Positions 6,148 to 11,029 of a stretch of 11,029 nt of DNA are shown one piece after another. The stretch spans positions 1 to 11,029 of the forward strand of contig JACCUF010000274.1 in the NCBI GenBank assembly GCA_013811975.1, given 5' to 3'. The stretch's first letter is position 1. The number at the start of each line of letters is the position of its first letter. Below the pieces are notes generated by a model, which was given only the letters and a program-made list of their open reading frames with translations, ran no database searches and was not told the origin of the DNA. A program made the translations under genes and the position numbers. This DNA is from Geodermatophilaceae bacterium. Lineage in GTDB: Bacteria > Actinomycetota > Actinomycetes > Mycobacteriales > Geodermatophilaceae.

Positions 6148-6702
6148 GTGCCGGGCGTGCCGAGACCAGTTCACAACCAGCAGGACAACTCGCAACCGGT
6201 CGTCGATGTCCAGGTTCTCGACGGCACGATGCCGGCCTATGCGATGCCCGGGGATGCTGGGGCGGACCTGTCGATCGCCCAGGACGTCGAGTTGGCGCCC
6301 GGCGAGCGGGCACTGGTCGGCACCGGGATCGCAATCGCGCTTCCGTCCGGCTATGTCGGCTTCGTCCATCCACGTTCAGGACTGGCCGCCCGCAGCGGTG
6401 TGACATTGGTCAATGCACCGGGCACGATCGATGCCAGGTATCGGGGGGAGATCAAGCTCAACCTGATCAACCTCGATCCGCGTACGCCGGTGTCGCTGCG
6501 GCGCGGCGACCGGGTCGCTCAGCTCGTCATCCAACCCGTCGCCGTGGCGATCTTCCGGGAATGCGCCGACCTGGCGCAGTCCGAGCGTGGGACTGCCGGA
6601 CACGGCTCGACCGGTGGCTTCGGTGCCACCGGAGACGGCTCGGGGATAGATGAGGGCGGGATCGGACCCGAGCCGCTCGTCGTATCGAGTGAGAGGAGCT
6701 GA
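6148..6702 (+). CDS. dut: dUTP diphosphatase (dUTPase)
   Basis: Hydrolyses dUTP to dUMP and pyrophosphate, keeping uracil out of DNA and supplying dUMP for dTMP synthesis; a trimeric cytosolic enzyme. All five family motifs are present: AGADLS (37-42), HPRSGLA (74-80), GTIDARYRGE (92-101) with catalytic Asp95 and Tyr98, RGDRVAQLVIQ (119-129), and the P-loop-like RGTAGHGSTGGFG (147-159). Within motif 3 the residue before Tyr is Arg97 (codon at 6436-6438), where Gly or Asp is usual. A Gly/acidic tail of about 25 residues follows motif 5 and is longer than in the mycobacterial enzyme. The start is uncertain: GTG at 6148 (one base after the preceding stop), GTG at 6157, or ATG at 6103 overlapping the upstream gene. 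None has a strong ribosome-binding site, so translation may be coupled to the upstream gene. Confidence 0.95.
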   Translation: MPGVPRPVHNQQDNSQPVVDVQVLDGTMPAYAMPGDAGADLSIAQDVELAPGERALVGTGIAIALPSGYVGFVHPRSGLAARSGVTLVNAPGTIDARYRGEIKLNLINLDPRTPVSLRRGDRVAQLVIQPVAVAIFRECADLAQSERGTAGHGSTGGFGATGDGSGIDEGGIGPEPLVVSSERS

Positions 6703-6709
6703 ACCGAGA

Positions 6710-7435
6710 ATGCCCTTCGGACGCAAGCGTCGGCTCGATCGAAGTGCGCGCGAACGGGGGGTCGCACCCGAGGTCGAGGACCGTCATCACGACGACGAGC
6801 GCGAGGCAACCACTGGGCCCTACGACATCGGCGACGCCGTCGAGGACGAACTCGAGCGGGTCGACTTCGGGGCCATGCAGATCCCCAAGACGGCCGGCAA
6901 CGACCTGCGGGTCAGCCTGGACGCCAAGGGCCGGGTGATCTCGGTCTCCGTGCACCGAGACGGCTCGGCCATGCAACTCGGCGCGTACGCAGCCCCACGC
7001 GATGGGATGGTCTGGGCCGATCTCTGGCCGGAGCTGGCCGAGTCCATCAACCTCCAGGGTGGCCAGGCAAGCCAGACCAAAGGACCATTCGGGCCAGAGC
7101 TGGCCGCCGAGCTCGCTGCGGCCCGTACCTCCGGCAAAGAAGTAGCGAAGGACAGCAGCGGCAAGCCCGGTCGCCGTCCGGCACGGTTCGTCGGAATCGA
7201 CGGACCACGCTGGTTCGTCCGGGCGGTTCTCACCGGTCCTGCCGCCACCGACGCGGATGCCGCCGAGCCACTTCTGGAAACGTTGCGCGCAGTGATCGTC
7301 GTACGGGGATCTGACCCGCGTCCGGTTCGGGAACCTTTGGCTCTCAAGCTCCCCGCCGAATTAGCCGAGCAGTTCGGTCAGGTCGGGGACCCCGATGCGG
7401 ACAAGCCCCCGCCCCCTCCCACGATGACCATCTGA
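6710..7435 (+). CDS. DUF3710 domain protein
   Basis: A 241-residue protein of the DUF3710 family (Rv2696c type), which follows dut in many actinobacteria; function unknown. After a basic N-terminus (MPFGRKRRL) and a charged linker, family blocks appear in order: GPYDIGDAVEDELERVDFGA (36-55), the strand-rich section with RVISVSVHRDGSAMQLGAYA (75-94), KGPFGPEL (124-131), RFVGIDGPRWFVRAVLTG (159-176), and VVRGSDPRPVREPLAL (197-212). A Ser/Lys/Gly-rich insertion at about 140-157 separates two conserved blocks and looks like a flexible loop. A proline-rich tail closes it. No signal peptide, membrane segment or catalytic motif is evident. The ATG at 6710 is 7 bases after the dut stop, with GGAG at 6695-6698 inside the dut end. 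Its stop abuts the next start codon directly. Confidence 0.92.
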   Translation: MPFGRKRRLDRSARERGVAPEVEDRHHDDEREATTGPYDIGDAVEDELERVDFGAMQIPKTAGNDLRVSLDAKGRVISVSVHRDGSAMQLGAYAAPRDGMVWADLWPELAESINLQGGQASQTKGPFGPELAAELAAARTSGKEVAKDSSGKPGRRPARFVGIDGPRWFVRAVLTGPAATDADAAEPLLETLRAVIVVRGSDPRPVREPLALKLPAELAEQFGQVGDPDADKPPPPPTMTI

Positions 7436-8170
7436 ATGGCTGCCGCCACTTATTGCGAGGTACGAGCGGCTTTGGAAGCGCAGTGGACATTGTTGATCGA
7501 AACCTTCGCGGCCGCTGAACCAGGTGGGCCGAGCCGGATCGCGGGCTGGTCCGTGGCCGACCTCGAACGTCACCTGTCGCAGACCGGACACAGTCTGGGC
7601 GCCCTGGCCGTCGGGCCATCGGCGGATGGCGCGCCTTCCGGGCTCGGTGCGTGGGCCCAAGGTCTGGCAGGTCTCAGCGAGCAGTTCGCCCAGCAAGCAC
7701 GGATCGACTGGGCTGCTCCGTTGGAAATCATGATGCCGACCACTCTGGCGGCCTTGGACGCCGCGGATCCGGACAAGCCGATACAGCAGGTCACCGGCAC
7801 TCACCGCCTGGCTGACGCGACGCTGTTCCGGCTGATCGAAGCCGTCGTACATTGCCTTGATCTGCCCGATCCGCCCGACCCGGATCGCGACGCCCAACGC
7901 ATCGTCGTACGAGCGCTGGCGGGACTGCTTGCCTCGCTCGCTCCGGGACGAAGCGTCGAACTGCGGATAGCACCGGCCGCCGCCGTTCAGCTGATCAAAG
8001 GTCCCCGGCACACCCGAGGTACGCCACCCGGCGTCGTGGAGACAGACCCGGCAACCTTCCTGCGGCTGGCCACCGGACGAATGGCGTGGGGCGAGGCGGT
8101 CGAGTGTGGCCGGGTACGGGCCAGCGGAGAGCGCACGGATCTCTCGGAGTACCTCCCGCTGCTGCGCTGA
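7436..8170 (+). CDS. Maleylpyruvate isomerase/sterol-carrier-like protein, likely mycothiol-dependent
   Basis: A 244-residue protein of the actinobacterial 'sterol carrier family' group related to mycothiol-dependent maleylpyruvate isomerase. The N-terminal DinB-like four-helix bundle (about 1-145) carries GWSVADLERHLSQTGH with His46, and RLIEAVVHCLDL with Glu135 and His139. In the Corynebacterium glutamicum isomerase the metal is held by one His in the first motif and a Glu-x3-His pair in a later helix, so the ligand set appears intact here. The C-terminal part (about 175-244) reads ELRIAPAAAVQLI, then TDPATFLRLATGRMAWGEA, typical of the SCP2-like domain attached to this family. A thiol-transfer or isomerisation role with mycothiol is inference; the substrate is unknown. 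The ATG follows the DUF3710 stop with no gap, implying translational coupling. Confidence 0.85.
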   Translation: MAAATYCEVRAALEAQWTLLIETFAAAEPGGPSRIAGWSVADLERHLSQTGHSLGALAVGPSADGAPSGLGAWAQGLAGLSEQFAQQARIDWAAPLEIMMPTTLAALDAADPDKPIQQVTGTHRLADATLFRLIEAVVHCLDLPDPPDPDRDAQRIVVRALAGLLASLAPGRSVELRIAPAAAVQLIKGPRHTRGTPPGVVETDPATFLRLATGRMAWGEAVECGRVRASGERTDLSEYLPLLR

Positions 8171-8206
8171 AGCAGACTGATGACGATGCAGGCTCGGGGG
8201 ATGGGA

Positions 8207-9103
8207 ATGACCCGGAGAGAGTTGCTGACCTTCGGATCGACGGCTGCAGCAGCCGTCGTCCTCGGAGGCGGGCTGGCGGGCTGCGCGACCACCACGCGGT
8301 CCTCGCAGGCAGAGAATGCAACCATGCAAACCCTGCGGTACGGACAAGACCCGTCCCAATTCGCCGAACTGACCCTACCGACCTCTGCTGCCGGGCCGGT
8401 TCCGGTGGCGGTCGTCATCCATGGGGGGTTCTGGCGCTCGGCATACGGCCTGGAACTCGGCCGCCCGCTGGTCGCCACGTTGCCGGGCCGCGGTTGGGCG
8501 GCGCTGAACATCGAGTATCGGCGGGTGGGAAACGGCGGCGGGTATCCGACGACATTGATCGATGTCGGGGCAGCGGTCGACCTGCTGGCTGACGCTGGAA
8601 TGGCGGCCGCCCGTGAGAAAGGCCTCCTGCTCGACCTCGCGAGGGTCGTCACGATCGGGCACTCCGCCGGCGGGCAGCTGGCGGTGTGGGCGGCGAGTCG
8701 GGCCGGACAGGAGGCTGGATCACCAGGCGCCGCACCGGGGGTCGCGGTCTCGGCGGTCGTCTCCCAGGCCGGCGTTCTCGACCTAAGGGCGTGCGCGCGG
8801 GACGGGCTCGGTGCCGATGCTGCGCAAGCTTTTTTGGAGGGTGAGCCTGATCAGGTTCCCGACCGATACGACGAAGCGAGCCCCATCCAGCGGCTGCCGC
8901 TAGGCGTCCCGTCGCTGTGCGTGCATGCGCCGGGGGACGAGAACGTGCCGATCAGTCAGAGCGAGAAATTCGTCGCGGCGGCGCTCGCTGCCGGTGACGA
9001 CGCGGAACTGGCCACCGTCGACGGCGAGCACTTCGCCGTGATCGACCCAGCGGATCCCTCCTGGACGCTCGTACTGGACTGGTTGGAGGGACTCGACCGG
9101 TAA
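8207..9103 (+). CDS. Tat-exported lipoprotein, alpha/beta hydrolase
   Basis: A 298-residue predicted exported esterase-like hydrolase. The N-terminus MTRRELLTFG has a twin-arginine motif followed by a hydrophobic stretch and the lipobox LAGC, with Cys26 as the lipidation site. This indicates Tat export and anchoring outside the membrane. The hydrolase domain shows the oxyanion HGGFW (72-76), the nucleophile elbow GHSAGG with Ser153, a likely catalytic Asp244 (in PGDENVP) and His275 (in DGEHFAV). HGGFW plus GHSAGG is typical of the hormone-sensitive-lipase or kynurenine-formamidase-like group; substrate unknown. In-frame ATGs exist at 8180, 8186 and 8201. I chose 8207 because GGGGG lies 6 bases upstream and because it places the arginines next to the start; the upstream starts would only add up to nine residues. 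This gene is not part of the usual locus core and may be a lineage-specific insertion in the operon. Confidence 0.9.
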   Translation: MTRRELLTFGSTAAAAVVLGGGLAGCATTTRSSQAENATMQTLRYGQDPSQFAELTLPTSAAGPVPVAVVIHGGFWRSAYGLELGRPLVATLPGRGWAALNIEYRRVGNGGGYPTTLIDVGAAVDLLADAGMAAAREKGLLLDLARVVTIGHSAGGQLAVWAASRAGQEAGSPGAAPGVAVSAVVSQAGVLDLRACARDGLGADAAQAFLEGEPDQVPDRYDEASPIQRLPLGVPSLCVHAPGDENVPISQSEKFVAAALAAGDDAELATVDGEHFAVIDPADPSWTLVLDWLEGLDR

Positions 9104-9151
9104 AGCCGGGGCGCCTGAGAAGCGCCGGGGGCGCGTCATGTCATGTAGTCG

Positions 9152-9157
9152 TAGGCT
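9152..9157 (+). promoter_or_regulatory. -10 box (TAGGCT) of a probable leaderless promoter
   Basis: TAGGCT fits the TANNNT -10 pattern of actinobacteria. Its last base is 6 bases before the GTG at 9164, so transcription starting at that G would give an mRNA beginning at or next to the start codon. The GTG lacks a Shine-Dalgarno sequence, which agrees with leaderless translation. I see no convincing -35 element. Confidence 0.5.
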
Positions 9158-9163
9158 GGTGTC

Positions 9164-9550
9164 GTGGGGGAGACAAGGCAGGAGAGCGGTAATTGGCTCT
9201 CGCGTCGACTCCGCCGGCTGATGGCGGATCCGAACCAGCTCGATGCCGAAGATCTGCTCTCCGAAGTGCGCATGAGCGCCGGGTGCGAGCAGGTGTCCCA
9301 ATGCCATCGCGGGAAGGTCATGACGGTGACCGGACGGTTGAGGGCGGTGGTCTACCTGCCGCAGGGCAGCGTGCCGACTCTGGAGGCCGAGCTCTACGAC
9401 GGCTCCGGGTCGGTGGTCCTGGTATGGCTCGGCCGACGCCAGATCACCGGAATCGAACCAGGTCGCACGCTGACCGCCCGTGGCCGAATCGCTGAGAACC
9501 AGGGTCGCAGTGTCATGTACAACCCCTGGTACGAACTGAGCCCCGCGTGA
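9164..9550 (+). CDS. OB-fold nucleic acid-binding domain protein
   Basis: A 128-residue cytosolic protein with an OB-fold (about 50-126), similar in order and context to mycobacterial Rv2694c. The N-terminal 45 residues are helical and basic (WLSRRLRRLMADPNQLDAED). The fold starts at RGKVMTVTGRLRAVVYLPQG, continues with LEAELYDGSGSVVLVWLGRR, a strand pair typical of OB domains, then GRTLTARGRIAENQGRSVMYN. Two cysteines (41 and 47) precede the fold. Such domains often bind single-stranded nucleic acid, but the ligand here is unknown. The GTG at 9164 was chosen because it matches the family length and the promoter placement. It is separated from the hydrolase gene by 60 bases and is followed by the DUF3159 gene after 9 bases. 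Confidence 0.88.
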   Translation: MGETRQESGNWLSRRLRRLMADPNQLDAEDLLSEVRMSAGCEQVSQCHRGKVMTVTGRLRAVVYLPQGSVPTLEAELYDGSGSVVLVWLGRRQITGIEPGRTLTARGRIAENQGRSVMYNPWYELSPA

Positions 9551-9559
9551 GGGGTTCGG

Positions 9560-10264
9560 GTGCCTGAGCCCGCCCAGCCCGCCGAGTCCGCCCAGCCCGC
9601 CAAGAAGAACCGTCCCTCCCTCGACCGGCAAACGATCATCAACCAGATCGGCGGAGTTCGCGGCCTGTTCGATTCAGGACTTCCGATTCTCGTGTTCGTC
9701 ACGGTCAACGCCTTCACGTCCCTGCAGGTGGCTGTGTGGAGCGCTCTGGGGACAGGTGCGCTGCTTCTTGCCGTGCGCCTGGCACGACGAGAGAAGCTGC
9801 AACAGGCGATCTCGGGATTCCTGGCCGTTGCCATCGCCGCATTCATCGCTGCGCAGACTGGCGAGGCACGTAATTTCTTCTTGCCCCAGCTGTGGACCAC
9901 CGCCGCATACGGCCTTGCCTTCCTCGTCTCGGCGGTGGTTCGTTGGCCACTCGTCGGAGTGATCGCCGAATTCCTCTCACCGACGCAGGGATTGAAGGAC
10001 TCCAAGGCATGGCGATCGAATAGCACTCTGATGTGGACCTACACCTGGTTGACACTTCTGTGGGCCGCGGTCTATCTCCTGCGGATCGCCGTGCAGGGGT
10101 CGCTGTATCTCGCGAACGAGGTGACGTTGCTCGGTACGACCCGGCTCGTCATGGGCTGGCCACTGACCGCTCTCGAGGCACTGCTGACCGTTTACGTCGT
10201 TCGGCGGGTCCGACGCCGGGTCAGTCCCGCCGAGGTTTGCGACCCTCCGGCCGAGTCGGCGTGA
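9560..10264 (+). CDS. DUF3159 integral membrane protein
   Basis: A 234-residue polytopic membrane protein of the DUF3159 family (Rv2693c type), function unknown. A short N-terminus has repeated Pro-Ala units (PAQPAESAQPA), followed by a basic stretch and the conserved NQIGGVRGLFDSGLPILVFV (28-47). Hydrophobic segments lie at about 41-53, 56-73, 84-99, 108-128, 160-178 and 186-213. A basic RRVRRR segment follows the last helix. The GTG at 9560 has GAGGGG (9549-9554), 5 bases upstream, overlapping the stop of the OB-fold gene. The 3' end overlaps the opposite-strand trkA-like gene by 44 bases. Conserved placement beside trkA genes suggests a link to ion transport or membrane potential, but this rests on neighbourhood alone. 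Confidence 0.92.
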   Translation: MPEPAQPAESAQPAKKNRPSLDRQTIINQIGGVRGLFDSGLPILVFVTVNAFTSLQVAVWSALGTGALLLAVRLARREKLQQAISGFLAVAIAAFIAAQTGEARNFFLPQLWTTAAYGLAFLVSAVVRWPLVGVIAEFLSPTQGLKDSKAWRSNSTLMWTYTWLTLLWAAVYLLRIAVQGSLYLANEVTLLGTTRLVMGWPLTALEALLTVYVVRRVRRRVSPAEVCDPPAESA

Positions 10265-10910
10265 GAATCTGTTGCAGCTCCTCCTCGACCTCTTCGGAGG
10301 CCACAAAGAGCAACTCGTCGGCTGCCTCGAGTGGTTCATCCGGGTTGGGCACGATCACCCGCTTGCCGCGCAGCACCGTCACCAGAACCGCATCTCGGGG
10401 TAGCGGTAGGTCGCCCACCGACTTGCCGACGTAGGGCGTGCCCTCGGCGAGAGTGACCTCGACCAGGTTGGCCTGACCGTGCCGGAAGGTCATCAGCCGC
10501 ACCAGGTCTCCGACTGTCACCGCCTCCTCTACGAGGGCGGCCAACACCCGCGGCGAGGACACCGACACGTCCACACCCCAGGACTCGTCGAAGAGCCACT
10601 CGTTGCGCGGATCGTTGACCCGGGCCACGACCCGAGGGACGGCAAACTCGGTCTTGGCCAGCAGCGACACCACGAGGTTGACCTTGTCATCGCCAGTCGC
10701 AGCGATGACGACATCGCAGCGGGACAGCTCGGCATCCTCGAGCTCAGCGAGCTCACACGCGTCGGCTTGAACCCATTCCGCGTCTGGGACCTCGGCGGTT
10801 CGCATCGCCGAGGCCTTGCGTTCGATCAGCAGGACGTCATGCCCGTTGTGGACAAGTTCCTGGGCGATCGAGCGGCCTACCGCACCCGCCCCGGCGATGG
10901 CTACCCGCAT
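10221..10910 (-). CDS. TrkA-type potassium uptake regulatory protein (RCK)
   Basis: A 229-residue cytosolic regulator of Trk/Ktr potassium channels, of the CeoB type. The RCK N domain (about 1-118) has the Rossmann loop GAGAVG (7-12), an acidic Glu30 at the end of the second strand (VLLIER) as expected for NAD(H) binding, and CDVVIAATGDDKVNLVVSLL. The RCK C domain (about 135-217) includes LVEVTLAEGTPYVGKSVGDL, PRDAVLVTVLRG and EAADELLFVA. It overlaps the stop of the upstream trkA-like gene by one base (TGATG at 10908-10912), so translation is probably coupled. The pair corresponds to the ceoC-ceoB arrangement of Mycobacterium. Its 3' end runs antisense into the DUF3159 gene for 44 bases. Confidence 0.93.
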   Translation of the reverse strand: MRVAIAGAGAVGRSIAQELVHNGHDVLLIERKASAMRTAEVPDAEWVQADACELAELEDAELSRCDVVIAATGDDKVNLVVSLLAKTEFAVPRVVARVNDPRNEWLFDESWGVDVSVSSPRVLAALVEEAVTVGDLVRLMTFRHGQANLVEVTLAEGTPYVGKSVGDLPLPRDAVLVTVLRGKRVIVPNPDEPLEAADELLFVASEEVEEELQQILTPTRPEGRKPRRD

Positions 10911-11029
10911 CAGTGAACTGTCTCAGGCGCTGCCGCGGCGCGGGCGGCGACGTCGTCGGAATCGGCTGCGCGGGCGAGGACTACTACTTGGTCACCGGAC
11001 TGCAGAACAGTGTTCAGGGTCGGCAGAAC
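10910..11029 (-). CDS. Second TrkA-type protein, C-terminal end only (cut by window edge)
   Basis: The last 39 codons of a gene that continues beyond the window. The translation begins VLPTLNTVLQSGDQVVVLAR and ends in an Ala-rich tail PETVH. The first part is the closing strand-turn-strand of an RCK C domain (L-x-x-GD-x-VVV-x-A). The stop TGA at 10910-10912 shares one base with the ATG of the next trkA-like gene. This fits the upstream member of a paired TrkA system. Only the domain end is visible, so the identification relies on this motif and on the partner gene. Confidence 0.8.
   Translation of the reverse strand, partial: VLPTLNTVLQSGDQVVVLARAADSDDVAARAAAAPETVH

Noticed and set aside
7361..8359. 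Minus-strand open frame (332 codons) opposite the MDMPI/SCP-like gene
   Set aside because: Composition is that of a shadow frame and it covers three well-supported plus-strand genes.
9110..9126. Hairpin GGCGC-7-GCGCC after the hydrolase gene as a terminator
   Set aside because: Only 5 bp, no T-run. Placement at an operon boundary is suggestive, but the sequence alone does not support a call.
9560..9605. Short Pro-Ala codon repeat at the start of the DUF3159 gene
   Set aside because: A simple low-complexity N-terminus, too short to be called a repeat element.

Overview
The window is GC-rich, gene-dense and strongly G/C-biased at third codon positions. It carries a set of genes that sit together in many Actinomycetota: a principal sigma factor of the SigA/HrdB class, a Cei-like LytR_C membrane protein, a DUF4193 zinc-ribbon protein, dUTPase, DUF3710, a maleylpyruvate-isomerase/sterol-carrier-like protein, an OB-fold protein, DUF3159 and paired TrkA-type K+ uptake regulators. 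The order resembles the sigA-dut-ceoBC neighbourhood of Mycobacterium (Rv2703 to Rv2691) with substitutions. The sequence suggests a chromosomal segment of an actinobacterium that probably uses mycothiol; I cannot name the genus.

Left end (1-841): a decayed IS481-type transposase spread over three reading frames (30-288), then a small zinc-ribbon protein of the DUF7455 type on the minus strand (325-561), then about 280 bases in which I see no gene. The sigma factor gene follows on the minus strand (842-2275). A perfect TATAAT -10 box about 107 bases upstream of its GTG start lets the true start be chosen. Divergent from it is an SDR oxidoreductase (2529-3332).

Middle (3318-4911): a minus-strand pair made of the Cei-like protein (transcribed first) and, 26 bases downstream, a protein with Cys, His and Asp motifs suggesting a papain/C39-like peptidase fold. 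The latter converges with the SDR gene and overlaps it by 15 bases. The 245-base gap 4667-4911 separates this pair from the rightward gene series and should hold divergent promoters.

Right (4912-10264): eight plus-strand genes, mostly 0-10 bases apart: DUF4193, an EcsC-like membrane-associated protein, dut, DUF3710, MDMPI/SCP-like enzyme, a Tat/lipobox alpha/beta hydrolase, then after a 60-base gap with an apparently leaderless promoter, the OB-fold protein and DUF3159. On the minus strand at the far right, two trkA-like genes are coupled by a TGATG overlap; the downstream one overlaps the DUF3159 gene tail to tail by 44 bases, and the upstream one is cut by the window edge.

In functional terms the region combines transcription initiation (SigA, possibly the small zinc-ribbon proteins), nucleotide-pool hygiene (Dut), envelope functions (Cei-like protein, Tat-exported hydrolase, EcsC-like and DUF3159 membrane proteins) and potassium homeostasis (TrkA pair, possibly with DUF3159 and the OB-fold protein). 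I see no tRNA, rRNA, CRISPR array or phage module.
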